The notes under the pieces were generated by a model. The model saw only the letters and a list, made by a program, of their open reading frames with translations, made no database searches and was not told the origin of the DNA. 64,000 nucleotides of DNA from JANWXR01 sp964608265 (GTDB taxonomy: Bacteria; Chloroflexota; Anaerolineae; Anaerolineales; UBA6663): positions 14,664 through 78,663 of the forward strand of contig CAZSNP010000016.1 in the NCBI GenBank assembly GCA_964608265.1. The letters are read 5' to 3'. Positions within the stretch are counted from its first letter, which is position 1. Every line of letters starts with the position of its first letter. Position numbers and translations under genes: made by a program. Positions 8,403 to 17,521 of the stretch are shown in pieces.

Positions 8403-10589
8403 TTACTTCCTCCCGTTGGCGCTCACCGCCGGCGGGAAGTACATCTCCTCGACGTACTGCTTGACCATGCGCCGCATGCTGAACTGCGGGGCGAGGGTGG
8501 AGACGCACTCCTTGATGCGCCGGATCCAGCCGGCGGAGATGGTGTTCGAGTCGCCGTAGTACAGCGGCACGATCTGATTCTCGAGCACATCATACAGGCT
8601 GGCGGCGTCCTTGGCATCCTGCGCAGCGTGATCGGCCAGTTCACTCTCATCGCCGATGGCCCAGCCGTTCTCGCCGTTGTAGCCCTCCTGCCACCAGCCG
8701 TCGAGGATCGAGAAATTCAGCACACCGTTGAGCGAGGCCTTCATCCCGCTCGTGCCGCTGGCCTCCAGCGGGCGGCGCGGATTGTTCATCCACACATCCA
8801 CCCCCTGCACCAGATGGCGGGCGAGGTTGATATCGTAGTCCTCGAGGAAAGCCACGCGGCCGGCGAACTCGGCGCGCTTCAATTGCCGATAGACCTCCTG
8901 GATTACCTTCTTGCCGGGCTCGTCCATCGGGTGCGCCTTGCCGGCGAAGATGATCTGCACCGGCATCTGCGGATTGTTGACGATGCGAAGCAGCCGATCC
9001 ACATCGCGCATCACCAGCGAGCCGCGTTTGTACGTCGAGAAGCGGCGCGCAAAACCGATGGTGAGTTTGTAGGGGTCGAGCAGTGTGCCGGCCGCCACGA
9101 TCTGCACCGGATGGCGACCGAGCGCCACCCATTGCTGCCGGGCGCGGTCACGGATGTGGGCCATCAACTTGCGTTTGAGGTGGAGGCGCGCCGCGCGGAT
9201 TTCCTCATCCGGTGCGGCCAGCAATGCCTGCCATGTCTCCGGGTCGTCGAGGTTCTCCATCCAGTCCGGCCCGAGGTAGCGGTCGTAGAGCAAACGCATG
9301 CGGCGCGCCAGCCAGGTGCCGGTGTGCACGCCGTTGGTGATGGCTCCAATCGGCACCCGCTCCATGGGCGTATCCGGGTAGAGGAACTTCCACATGCTGC
9401 GGCTCACCTGACCGTGCAACTCGCTCACCCCGTTGCTGTGGCGCGACATCCGCAGCGCCAGCACCGACATGCCGAAGGAGGCGCCCCACGATTGCTGCAT
9501 CCGCGCCAAATCAATCAGCCCCTCGCGCGTCAGGCCCATGGCCGGCCAGTATTGATGGAAGTAACGATCCATCATCCAATCGGGGAACTCCTCGTTGCCC
9601 GCCGGCACCGGGGTGTGAGTGGTGAAGACGGTGCACGCCCGCACCTCGGCCATCGCCGTCTGGAAATCCTTGCCCGGCGACTGGCCATCGCCGACCACCA
9701 GTTCGCGGATGCACTCAAAGGTCAGGAAGGCGGAGTGGCCCTCGTTCATGTGCCACACCGTCGGGTGCAGGTTGAGCACGCGCAGGGCGCGCACGCCGCC
9801 GATGCCGAGCACGATCTCCTGGCAGATGCGCGTGTCTTTGTCGCCGCCATACAGCCGCGCCGTCAGGTCGCGATCGGCCGCGGCGTTCTGGGTGATGTCG
9901 CTGTCCAGCAAAATCAACGGGATGCGGCCAACCTGAATCTTCCACAGCCGCACCCACAACCTCCGCTCGGGCAGTTCCACCGACACCATCACCGGTTGGC
10001 CGTCGGCGTCGAGCAGCGGGATGATGGGCAGATCGTCGAACGAGTAGCGGATGTAGCCCGCCTCCTGCCAGCCATCCTCGGTAATGCGTTGCGAGAAGTA
10101 GCCCTGGTTGTAATACAGACCGACGCCGACAAACGGCAGATCGAGATCGGAGGCTTCTTTGGCGTGATCGCCCGAGAGCACGCCGAGGCCGCCCGAATAG
10201 GTGGGGAAGCTCTCGTGCAGCCCGAACTCGGTGGAGAAGTAGGCGATCAATTCGTCTTTGCGGCCGGGATAGGTGCGGGCGAACCAGGTCTGATCATCGC
10301 GCATGTAGGCATCGAAGCCGGCGATGATCCGGTCGTACAACTCAAGGAACGCGGGGTCCTGCAGCGCGCCATTCAGCTCTTTGCGTTTGACGCGCTTGAG
10401 GAATTTGATCGGGTTGTGGCTGCACTCCGTCCACAGTTGCCGATCAATCGATTCGAACATCTCGCTGGCGTCCGAGTTCCAGGTCCACCACAGGTTATAG
10501 GCCAGATCGATCAGGCGATTGATGCGTTTGGGAAGGCTGACGCCGCTCAACATCGCCGGCGTCGAGGCAGCAGGCTCAACAGACAACAT
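8403..10589 (-). CDS. glgP: Alpha-glucan (glycogen) phosphorylase, GT35 with DUF3417
   Basis: A 728-residue alpha-glucan phosphorylase, which releases glucose-1-phosphate from glycogen by phosphorolysis. It belongs to the short phosphorylases with an N-terminal DUF3417 region (RINRLIDLAYNLWWTWN). Catalytic landmarks are FSTEFGLHESFPTYSGGLGVLSGDH, the HMNEGHSAF loop and, near residue 610-620, EASGTSGMKASLNG, which carries the pyridoxal-phosphate lysine. AGGAG precedes the ATG by about 10 nt. The gene is monocistronic, with its own terminator and a candidate TATAGT box upstream. It complements the debranching enzyme at the window start; neither is adjacent to synthesis genes glgC or glgA here. 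Confidence 0.95.
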   Translation of the reverse strand: MLSVEPAASTPAMLSGVSLPKRINRLIDLAYNLWWTWNSDASEMFESIDRQLWTECSHNPIKFLKRVKRKELNGALQDPAFLELYDRIIAGFDAYMRDDQTWFARTYPGRKDELIAYFSTEFGLHESFPTYSGGLGVLSGDHAKEASDLDLPFVGVGLYYNQGYFSQRITEDGWQEAGYIRYSFDDLPIIPLLDADGQPVMVSVELPERRLWVRLWKIQVGRIPLILLDSDITQNAAADRDLTARLYGGDKDTRICQEIVLGIGGVRALRVLNLHPTVWHMNEGHSAFLTFECIRELVVGDGQSPGKDFQTAMAEVRACTVFTTHTPVPAGNEEFPDWMMDRYFHQYWPAMGLTREGLIDLARMQQSWGASFGMSVLALRMSRHSNGVSELHGQVSRSMWKFLYPDTPMERVPIGAITNGVHTGTWLARRMRLLYDRYLGPDWMENLDDPETWQALLAAPDEEIRAARLHLKRKLMAHIRDRARQQWVALGRHPVQIVAAGTLLDPYKLTIGFARRFSTYKRGSLVMRDVDRLLRIVNNPQMPVQIIFAGKAHPMDEPGKKVIQEVYRQLKRAEFAGRVAFLEDYDINLARHLVQGVDVWMNNPRRPLEASGTSGMKASLNGVLNFSILDGWWQEGYNGENGWAIGDESELADHAAQDAKDAASLYDVLENQIVPLYYGDSNTISAGWIRRIKECVSTLAPQFSMRRMVKQYVEEMYFPPAVSANGRK

Positions 10590-10634
10590 GTTGGGTTATC
10601 TCCTGGTGGAACCGCTTGCAAAAAAAGCGCCGCG

Positions 10635-10640
10635 ACTATA
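10635..10640 (-). promoter_or_regulatory. Candidate -10 box of the phosphorylase gene
   Basis: TATAGT on the minus strand (10640-10635) lies about 46 bp upstream of the phosphorylase ATG. I see no good -35 hexamer, so support is modest. The region separates this gene from the divergent LutA-like gene. Confidence 0.3.
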
Positions 10641-10740
10641 CCACAGCGCGAGGGCGCGGGTAAACCAGGAAAATAGGGTATAAGGTTTCAACATTGCCCA
10701 TTTGAAATTATGACGATACACTGTGATGACAATCCGCGTT

Positions 10741-11493
10741 ATGCAATTTCCACCTAGTTTCCAATCGCAACGTGTGCAGTTGTTTGTAACGTGCATTGTG
10801 GACTCGCTCTATCCACACGTGGGCCGCGCCACGGTGGAGGTCCTGGAGCGCCTTGGCCTCGAGGTGGCTTTTCCCGAGGCGCAGACTTGCTGCGCCCAGC
10901 CAGCCTACAACGGCGGCTTTCGCGACGAGGCGCGCCAGGTGGCGCTGCGCTTTCTGGATGTCTTCGAGCCGACCGCGCCAGACCCGGTTGTGTGCCCGTC
11001 CGGCTCATGCGCGGCGATGGTCGTGCACGGCTACGCGGATCTGTTTCACGACGACCCGAAGACTCGTCGGCGCGTCGAAGCGATCGCCGCCCGCACCTTC
11101 GAGTTCTCGCAATTCCTCGTGGAAGTGCTCGGCGTCACCGATGTGCACGCGCACTTCACCCGCAAGCTGACCTATCACCCGTCTTGCCACCTCACACGAC
11201 TGCTGCGCGTCACCGCAGCGCCGCGAACGCTGCTCGCCAACGTGCGGGGTGCGGAGTGCGTGCTGCTGCCCGGCGCGGAGGAATGTTGCGGCTTTGGCGG
11301 GCTGTTCTCGGTGAAGCACGGTGAACTTTCCGGAGCAATCCTCGACAAAAAGATCGAGAACATTCAGGCCACCGGCGCTGAGGCCCTGGTGGGCTGCGAC
11401 ATGAGCTGCCTGATGCACATGCAGGGCGGCCTCAGCCGCGACGGCGCGCCCATCGAGTGCCTGCACCTGGCCGAAGTGTTGAACCAACTTTGA
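10741..11493 (+). CDS. LutA/YkgE-like iron-sulfur oxidoreductase subunit
   Basis: About 250 residues with two cysteine-rich CCG domains: CCAQPAYNGGF plus an SGSCAAMV segment in the first, and YHPSCHLTR plus EECCGFGGLFSVK in the second, ending with GCDMSCLMHMQGG. This is the architecture of LutA (YkgE), one subunit of the three-part L-lactate-oxidising LutABC complex, and of related GlcF/HdrB subunits that bind an Fe-S cluster. The frame is open from a GTG at 10723 with ATGs at 10726 and 10741; I chose 10741 because family members start close to the VQLFVTCIVD strand. No lutB or lutC is adjacent, so it may act with partners elsewhere. The function is likely electron transfer in 2-hydroxyacid oxidation. 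Confidence 0.85.
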   Translation: MQFPPSFQSQRVQLFVTCIVDSLYPHVGRATVEVLERLGLEVAFPEAQTCCAQPAYNGGFRDEARQVALRFLDVFEPTAPDPVVCPSGSCAAMVVHGYADLFHDDPKTRRRVEAIAARTFEFSQFLVEVLGVTDVHAHFTRKLTYHPSCHLTRLLRVTAAPRTLLANVRGAECVLLPGAEECCGFGGLFSVKHGELSGAILDKKIENIQATGAEALVGCDMSCLMHMQGGLSRDGAPIECLHLAEVLNQL

Positions 11494-11517
11494 AAGTTGT
11501 CAGGTTGAAGCTTCAAC
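11485..11517. repeat. Two short palindromes in the lutA-pepF gap
   Basis: CAACTTTGAAAGTTG (11485-11499), which includes the stop codon of the LutA-like gene, is followed by GTTGAAGCTTCAAC (11504-11517). No T-run follows, so they are not a convincing intrinsic terminator. Confidence 0.4.
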
Positions 11518-11557
11518 TTGCAACCTCTCCACCAAACTCGTGACACAAGGACTCTTC

Positions 11558-13360
11558 ATGACCAACTCCATCCCCGCGCGCAGCGCCATTGCCAGGGAGC
11601 ATACGTGGAATGCCGAGAGCGTCTTCGCCTCGGTCGAAGCCTGGGAGGCGGAGTTGAAGTCCGTCCTCGCCGCCATCCCTGCCGTGAGGCGCCACGAAGG
11701 AACGTTGAGCGGCGGCGCGCCCGTCGTCGCCGAGGCCATGGAAGCCGCCAACGCCCTGCGCCGGCGCGCCGATACGGTCGGCATGTATGCGACGATGCAT
11801 TACTTCACCGATACGGCCAACGGTGCAGCGGCCGAACGCCGCGGTCAGGCGCTGGGCGCCGTCGCGCAAGTCTACGCGGCGACGGCCTTCATCGTCCCCG
11901 AGCTGATCGCGATCGGCGAGGCTACGCTGACCGAGTGGATGAAGGCGGAGCCGCGACTGACGGAGTATGGCCATTACTTCCACGACTTGTTCCGCCAGCA
12001 GGCGCATGTGCGCTCCGCCGAAGTCGAGGAACTGCTGGGCTTGCTCGCTGATCCGTTCGTCAGCGTGAGCATGACGGCCAGCATGCTCACCGACGCCGAC
12101 ATGCAATTCCAGCCGGGCCGCAACGCCGGCGGCGAACCGGTCGAGGTCGCCCAGGGCTCGATTGACGACATCCTCGCCGGGCCCGACCGCGAGGCGCGGC
12201 GCACCGCATGGGAGAGCTACACCGACGAGTTCCTCGCGCACAAACACACCTTCGCCAACAACCTCGCCACCTCCATCATCCAAAACGTCTTTCAGATGCG
12301 GGCGCGCCGCCATCCCACCACGCTCGAGGCGTCGCTCTTCAACAACAACATCCCCGTCGAGGTCTTCCACAACCTCATCGCCACCTTCAAGAAAAACCTG
12401 CCGACCTGGCACCGCTACTGGCGCATCCGTCGCAAGGCGCTCGGCGTCGAGACGCTGCACCCGTACGACATCTGGGCGCCGTTGACCAAAGCGCGCCCGC
12501 ACGTGCCCTACGAAACGGCGGTGGCCTGGATCTGTGACGGTATGGCCCCGCTCGGTTCCGAGTATGTGGAGACGGTGCGTCGCGGCTGCCTCGAGCAGCG
12601 CTGGGTGGATAAGTACCCAAACCAAGGCAAGTTCTCGGGTGCGTTTTCCAGCGGCGTGCAGGGCACACATCCCTTCATCGTCATGACGTACACCGACGAC
12701 ATCTTCAGCCTGAGCACGCTCGCGCACGAGCTGGGCCACTCGATGCATTCGTATTATTCGTGGCGCACGCAGCCGTACGTGTACTCGGGCTACTCGCTCT
12801 TCGTGGCCGAGGTGGCCTCGAACTTCAATCAGGCCATGGTGCGGGCGCATCTGCTCAGGAACAATCCGCAGCGCGACTTTCAGATCAGCGTCATCGAAGA
12901 GGCGATGAACAACATCCATCGCTACTTCTTCATCATGCCCACCCTGGCGCGCTTCGAACTGGAGTGCCACGAGCGCGTGGAGCGCGGGCAGGGGCTGAAC
13001 GCCGAGGGCATGATCGGCCTGATGGCTGACCTGTTCGCCGAGGCGTACGGCGGTGAAGTCAACGTGGATCGGGAGCGGGTCGGCATCACCTGGGCGATGT
13101 TCAGCCACCTGTACGCCGACTACTATGTGTATCAATACGCCACCGGCATCTCCGGCGCGATGGCTCTGAGCAAACGCATCCTGGCCGGCGAGCCGGGCGC
13201 GGCCGAGGCCTACATCGAGTTTCTCAGAACGGGCAGTTCGCTTTACCCGCTGGATGCACTCCGGCGCGCGGGCGTTGACCTCAGCACCCCGGCCCCGGTC
13301 GAGACCGCCTTCGGGGTCTTAGCCGGATTGGTGGATCAATTGGAATCGCTGGTCGGTTGA
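11558..13360 (+). CDS. pepF: Oligoendopeptidase F family M3 metallopeptidase
   Basis: A 600-residue zinc oligopeptidase of the M3/PepF family that would degrade short peptides in the cytoplasm. The zinc motif HELGH is at residues 390-394 within TLAHELGHSMHSYYS, and the third ligand is expected in the following SLFVAEVASNFN region (Glu). The N-terminal helical PepF domain begins at ARSAIAREHTWNAESVFASVEAWEAE. A GTG at 11540 is in frame, but the ATG at 11558 has AAGG about 9 nt upstream and gives the usual length. No signal peptide was seen. It stands alone after the LutA-like gene, with a 64-bp gap containing two short palindromes. Confidence 0.93.
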   Translation: MTNSIPARSAIAREHTWNAESVFASVEAWEAELKSVLAAIPAVRRHEGTLSGGAPVVAEAMEAANALRRRADTVGMYATMHYFTDTANGAAAERRGQALGAVAQVYAATAFIVPELIAIGEATLTEWMKAEPRLTEYGHYFHDLFRQQAHVRSAEVEELLGLLADPFVSVSMTASMLTDADMQFQPGRNAGGEPVEVAQGSIDDILAGPDREARRTAWESYTDEFLAHKHTFANNLATSIIQNVFQMRARRHPTTLEASLFNNNIPVEVFHNLIATFKKNLPTWHRYWRIRRKALGVETLHPYDIWAPLTKARPHVPYETAVAWICDGMAPLGSEYVETVRRGCLEQRWVDKYPNQGKFSGAFSSGVQGTHPFIVMTYTDDIFSLSTLAHELGHSMHSYYSWRTQPYVYSGYSLFVAEVASNFNQAMVRAHLLRNNPQRDFQISVIEEAMNNIHRYFFIMPTLARFELECHERVERGQGLNAEGMIGLMADLFAEAYGGEVNVDRERVGITWAMFSHLYADYYVYQYATGISGAMALSKRILAGEPGAAEAYIEFLRTGSSLYPLDALRRAGVDLSTPAPVETAFGVLAGLVDQLESLVG

Positions 13361-13386
13361 TGCCGGTCGTGTGTGGTCCGCCGCCG

Positions 13387-14546
13387 CTACCCATCACGCA
13401 GAGCGGAGAGTGTTACTGCTTCCGGCGCGGCCGCCGGGCGCGGCGCGCGCCACCACGCCAGCGCGATGGCGAGCGCAATGACGCCGAGGCTGATTTGAAA
13501 CGGCAGCGTCGGGCTTTGAGCGTATAGCACACCGGCCACCAGCGGGCCGACCATCATCGCCGCTGAAGCCACCGTCTCCGAAAGGCCAAAGGCCACCCCC
13601 GTCTCGGCCTCGCCCACCAGTTGCCCGGTCTGCGCCGACACCATCGCATGCCCAAGTGAATAGCCCGCGCGGAGCAGATAGGCCACTGCCAGGCCGGGCC
13701 AGCCCGGCAGGGTGAGCAGCGCCGCCATGCAGACGGCGGCGATGACAAGCGCGATGAGGAGGCCCGGGCGCGGCGCGCGATGGCCCATGACGGCATTGGT
13801 CAGCACGATGCCGAGCGAGCCGAGGGAGCCGAGCAACCCGACCGAGGCCACGTCGAAGCCGCGCACCTCCTGGGCGAAGGTCGGCATCAGGGGCAGGCCG
13901 ATCTGAATCGCCAGCAGCGCGACGAAGCCGACGAGCAAGTAACCGAGAAGGCACGGTTGCGGAGGAGCGGCCCGTAGCGCCACTCGCCGTGCGCGGCGTG
14001 GGTGATGGGTTGCGGCTTGAGGCAACCGATCGCCACCGCCGACAGGGTGAACAAAAAGAACGCCGCGCCGAACGTATATCGCAGCCCGAACGTCTGCCCC
14101 ATCCAGCCGCCGAGGCTGGGCGAGAAAATCGTGCCGGCCCAGAATCCCGAGTACACCAGAGTCAGCGCGCGTTGCAGGCTCTGCCCGCCGCGCGCCTCCG
14201 CGACGTAGGCGTTGATGGGGGTGACGACGAAGATGGTCGAGGAATACAGGGCCAGCGCGATGACGAACAGCGTGAGGCTGTTGGCGGCGAACATCAACAG
14301 CCCGGCCGCCACGGCCATCAACCAGCCGCCGAGGATGACGCGCTTGCGGCCATAGTGATCGGCCAGGTAACCGGCGGGCAGGTGCGCGAACGCCCCGGTC
14401 AGCGCGGCGATGGAAAGCGCGCTGCCCGTCGCCACCGGGTCGGCGCCGAGCTCGCGCAGGTACAGCGGCTCGATGTACAGGAACAGCCCCTCCCCGAATC
14501 CCCACAACAGCAGCGCGAGGGCGAGGAGTCTGTTGTCGCGCGTCAT
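13387..14546 (-). pseudogene. MFS transporter, interrupted by a -1 frameshift
   Basis: Two overlapping minus-strand frames together make one MFS transporter. The frame from the ATG at 14546 encodes the first six TMs, with the MFS signature AGYLADHYGRKRVILGG, down to about NRAF. The C-terminal half continues from LGYLLVGFVALLAIQIG in the next frame to the stop at 13387. Adding one base near 13945-13950 restores RNRAF-LGYLLVGF and a total of 387 codons, normal for the family. The cause could be a sequencing error or a genuine lesion; no homopolymer is present at the spot. The ATG overlaps the stop of the upstream esterase gene (ATGA), so the two are translationally coupled. Substrate unknown; a multidrug-type efflux pump is possible. 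Confidence 0.8.
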
Positions 14547-15304
14547 GGGGCGGCCGGCGAGTGCGCGCGCACGAAATCGCGGATGCGGCTGAAGAGTTGC
14601 GGGGTTTCGTCATCCAGCGTGACGACATGGCCGCTGCGCTGCAGCCAGAACATCTCGCGCTCGGCCCCGCTCAGCCGCTGATGGAGATAGGGCATGTTCT
14701 CGCCGGGGATGAAGTCATCGCCGTGCGAGTGGATGAGCAACACCGGCGCGGTGATGTTGGGGAGCAGGGCGTCGGTGTCCTTGAGCAGCGCGTAAAACTG
14801 GCCGACCGCGGCGGTGGGGAAGACGGGGTACGAGCCGGTATAGGCCCGGCCATGATCCACATCGGCCTTCATCACGTAACGAAAGATGGAACTGTACAGC
14901 CCGGCGAAACGGGGGCGCCAGCCCGACGCCGCGTAGAAGGGCAGGCCGGGGGCGCTCATCGTCACCACACCGGCAAACGGGTACTGCGCCGCCAGACGCA
15001 GAGTCAGCACGCCGCCCATTGACAGCCCCATCACAAAGATGCGCTCACATACCCCGCGCAGCAAGTGATAGCCGTCGAGCGCGGCGGCAACCCAATCGCG
15101 CCAGTGACCCCGGTTCATATCTTCGGCCTGGGTGCCGTGGTGGGCGAGGCGCACTGCGTGCACCGTGAGGCCGTCCGAGTGCAGGACGGCGGCCAGCGGG
15201 CGCAGGTCGCTCGTCGCGCCGGTGAAGCCATGCAGCAACAGCGCGCCGGTTGCGCCGCCGCGCAGAAAGAAGGGTTCACTGCCGGGTCGAAGGGAATCAG
15301 GCAT
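14543..15304 (-). CDS. Alpha/beta hydrolase, carboxylesterase Est30-like
   Basis: A 253-residue serine hydrolase. The oxyanion HGFTGA strand comes early; the nucleophile elbow is GLSMGG (GxSxG), the acid Asp lies in HSHGDDFIPGE, and the catalytic His in RSGHVVTLDDE near the C-terminus. The arrangement matches the small thermophilic carboxylesterases and monoacylglycerol lipases (Est30/YvaK type). No signal peptide. The stop overlaps the start of the MFS transporter (ATGA), so they form a two-gene operon. The natural substrate cannot be told from sequence; short-chain esters are likely. Confidence 0.9.
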   Translation of the reverse strand: MPDSLRPGSEPFFLRGGATGALLLHGFTGATSDLRPLAAVLHSDGLTVHAVRLAHHGTQAEDMNRGHWRDWVAAALDGYHLLRGVCERIFVMGLSMGGVLTLRLAAQYPFAGVVTMSAPGLPFYAASGWRPRFAGLYSSIFRYVMKADVDHGRAYTGSYPVFPTAAVGQFYALLKDTDALLPNITAPVLLIHSHGDDFIPGENMPYLHQRLSGAEREMFWLQRSGHVVTLDDETPQLFSRIRDFVRAHSPAAP

Positions 15305-15452
15305 AGGGTGTCCGGGAAGGCCAAGAGATTTTGGCAGCGGATTGTGTATCCGGGCCTCCCCTTCTCTCAGCGGGCCAAGGGGAAGGGGATGAGGGAGGGC
15401 CGAGCGAATTCACACGCGGCTGGTCGCTTCATCCGTTGCCAGGCGCCTATGA

Positions 15453-15458
15453 TAAACT
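15453..15458 (+). promoter_or_regulatory. Possible -10 box directly before the MOSC gene
   Basis: TAAACT ends 7 nt before the ATG at 15466, and a TATGAT overlaps it (15448-15453). If it is used, the transcript would start at or next to the ATG. No Shine-Dalgarno sequence is visible. Confidence 0.3.
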
Positions 15459-15465
15459 AAATTTC

Positions 15466-16047
15466 ATGCCCCGGAGAATCCACGGCCTGATCGCGCGCGT
15501 GATGGTCGCGCGCGACCCAGGCTCACTCGTCTCCACCTCGATCCCGCAGACGGCTGTGACTTTCGAAGGCTTCGACGGCGACAAGCACGCCGGTTTCACG
15601 CGCGGCGCCGACGGCCGCACGCCGCACTATCCGCGCGGCACGCGAATACGCAATGACCGGCAGGTCTCGCTCGTCTCGGTTGAAGACCTGGCGCAGATCG
15701 CCTCCGGGTTGGGCGTGCCCGTCGTCGAGCCGGAATGGTTGGGCGCGAATCTGCTTGTGAGCGGCCTGCCGCGCTTCACGCTGCTGCCGCCGGCCACGCG
15801 ACTGTTCTTCGCTGAAGGAGTTGTGCTCGCGGTCTCCGGCGAGAATGAGCCGTGCCTCGGGCCGGGCAGGGTGATGGCCCAACACTATCCGCAACTCACC
15901 GCCTCGCGATTCCCAAAGGCGGCCCGGCATCGGCGCGGCGTGGTGGCCGTGGTCGAGAAGCCCGGCGTCATTCACGCGGGCGAGGCCGTCATCGCCCACC
16001 TCCCCGACGTTGCGTCCTATCCCCTCGCGAACGAGACCGCCGCATGA
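15466..16047 (+). CDS. MOSC domain protein
   Basis: A 193-residue stand-alone MOSC (Moco sulfurase C-terminal) protein, related to YiiM-like molybdenum-cofactor-dependent enzymes. The domain's conserved cysteine is at about 130 in GENEPCLGPGR, and FEGFDGDKHAG is the usual N-terminal family motif. The frame is open further upstream, but that portion overlaps low-complexity non-coding sequence and MPRRIHGLIARV is the natural start. The stop overlaps the next ATG (ATGA at 16044-16047), so it is the first gene of a three-gene operon. By analogy it could act in Moco-dependent redox or sulfur transfer; this is inference. Confidence 0.88.
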   Translation: MPRRIHGLIARVMVARDPGSLVSTSIPQTAVTFEGFDGDKHAGFTRGADGRTPHYPRGTRIRNDRQVSLVSVEDLAQIASGLGVPVVEPEWLGANLLVSGLPRFTLLPPATRLFFAEGVVLAVSGENEPCLGPGRVMAQHYPQLTASRFPKAARHRRGVVAVVEKPGVIHAGEAVIAHLPDVASYPLANETAA

Positions 16048-16583
16048 CTCAGGTCGGACACAGCCTGGTGGGGCTGGCCGTCGGCGTGATGGTTGCGCCT
16101 CGGCAGCTTTCGTGGCGAGGGCGGTTGGTTTACGGCGCAACGTTCGCCGCCCTCGCCAACTTGCCCGACCTGCCCGCGCCGAATTGGGGCCACGACCGCT
16201 ACCACATCAGCCATAGCCTGTTCGTCAATGCCCTCCTCATCACGTTGATCTGGGCCGCGCTCGGATGGCACGCCGGGCTGCGGGGGCGCCTCGGCGGTTG
16301 GGCGGTGGCCGTGGGCGGCGGGCTGGCGTGGCTCAGCCACCTGCCGCTCGACTCGTTCTACAATCACGGCCTCGGCGTCGCCATCTTCTGGCCGCTCTCC
16401 GACGCGAGCCTGGTGCTACCGATAACGTGGTTTTCGACCGTGCCCTCGCCGCCGCCGTTCACGCCGGCCCATTGGCAGGAGTACGCCGCCGAGTTCGCGA
16501 GCTACGCGCCCGCCGTGCTGCTGGCCTGGGCCGTGCGACGGCGGGAGTTTATCAAACTGTTCGGGTGGGTTGAAGCGGCATGA
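16044..16583 (+). CDS. DUF457/YdjM-like membrane metal-dependent hydrolase
   Basis: A 179-residue membrane protein of the YdjM (DUF457) type. Family His/Asp motifs are visible: GHSLVGLAVG at the start, LANLPDLPAPNWGHDRYHISHSLF and LSHLPLDSFYNHG, set between about four hydrophobic segments. The family is predicted, not proven, to hydrolyse a lipid-linked or membrane substrate. The start ATG overlaps the MOSC stop, and its own stop overlaps the next gene's ATG (16580-16583), so all three are translationally coupled. The long frame extending back to 15852 is only the overlap with the MOSC gene. Confidence 0.85.
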   Translation: MTQVGHSLVGLAVGVMVAPRQLSWRGRLVYGATFAALANLPDLPAPNWGHDRYHISHSLFVNALLITLIWAALGWHAGLRGRLGGWAVAVGGGLAWLSHLPLDSFYNHGLGVAIFWPLSDASLVLPITWFSTVPSPPPFTPAHWQEYAAEFASYAPAVLLAWAVRRREFIKLFGWVEAA

Positions 16584-17458
16584 CGACTTACGGCGCGCAG
16601 ACGATGGTAGGTGAGTTGAAGGGCGTGATCGTCAAGCGTCCGGCGGAGGCCTTTCACGATCAGGCCGCCATCGGCGCGCAGTGGCGGGCGCTCAACTATC
16701 TCGGTGAGCCGGATTTTGGTGCGGCTTCCGGGCAACACGCCCAACTCGTCGAATTGCTCAGCCGCAACGGAACCGAGGTCGTGTACCTCCCGCAGGCCGA
16801 AGGCACCGGCCTCGACTCGGTGTATGTGCACGATGCGGCCATCGTGTGCGCGCGCGGCGCGATCCTGTGTAACATGGGCAAGCCGCAGCGGCGCGGCGAG
16901 CCGGCGGCGCTTGGCGCATTCTTGCGCAGCCTCGGCCTCCCGGTGCTCGGGCAGATCGGCGGGGAAGGGTTGCTCGAGGGCGGTGATGTGTTGTGGGTGG
17001 ATGAGCGAACGGTCGCGGTGGCTGAGGGCTACCGCAGCAACGCGGCGGGCATCCGCCAACTGCGCGCGCTGCTCGGCGATCTGGTGGACGACGTCCGCGC
17101 CGTTCCGCTGCCGCACTGGACGGGGCCGGCGGACTGCCTGCATCTGCAATCGGTCATCAGCCTGCTCGACCACAAACTCGCGCTGGTGTACTCACGCCTC
17201 ATGCCCGTTCCCTTCCGGCAATATCTTCTGGCGCGCGGCTTCAGCCTCATCGAAGTGCCGGATAGTGAGTACGACTCGATGGCGTGCAATGTGTTGGCCG
17301 TCGCGCCGCGCCGGGTGATCGCGGTGGCCGGCAACCCGATCACCCGGTCGCGGATGGAGGCCGCCGGCGTGGCCGTGATGACGTACGCCGGGAGCGACAT
17401 CTCCATCAAGGGCGCGGGCGGCCCGACCTGTTTGACGCGGCCATTCTGGCGGGGCTGA
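16580..17458 (+). CDS. Dimethylarginine dimethylaminohydrolase-like amidinotransferase-fold enzyme
   Basis: A 292-residue member of the guanidino-modifying (pentein) superfamily. The catalytic set can be read: Glu133/Asp136 in LLEGGDVLWVD, His188 in CLHLQSVISLL and Cys284 in GGPTCLTRP at the C-terminus. These fit N-dimethylarginine dimethylaminohydrolase (citrulline plus dimethylamine as products) or a close arginine deiminase-like hydrolase. The ATG overlaps the stop of the membrane protein gene. The link to the MOSC gene is not obvious. The enzyme class is well supported; the exact substrate is not. Confidence 0.9.
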   Translation: MTTYGAQTMVGELKGVIVKRPAEAFHDQAAIGAQWRALNYLGEPDFGAASGQHAQLVELLSRNGTEVVYLPQAEGTGLDSVYVHDAAIVCARGAILCNMGKPQRRGEPAALGAFLRSLGLPVLGQIGGEGLLEGGDVLWVDERTVAVAEGYRSNAAGIRQLRALLGDLVDDVRAVPLPHWTGPADCLHLQSVISLLDHKLALVYSRLMPVPFRQYLLARGFSLIEVPDSEYDSMACNVLAVAPRRVIAVAGNPITRSRMEAAGVAVMTYAGSDISIKGAGGPTCLTRPFWRG

Positions 17459-17521
17459 AACCTCGGCGCTTTCGCCTGCCGGCCCAGCGCCTCCAGCCCG
17501 GCCCTCTCGGGTTGACCGGGG

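Noticed and set aside
8628..10676. Plus-strand open frame of 682 codons
   Set aside because: Antisense to the glycogen phosphorylase gene; composition is that of a shadow frame.
11513..13135. Minus-strand open frame of 540 codons
   Set aside because: Antisense to oligoendopeptidase F, which has the HELGH motif.
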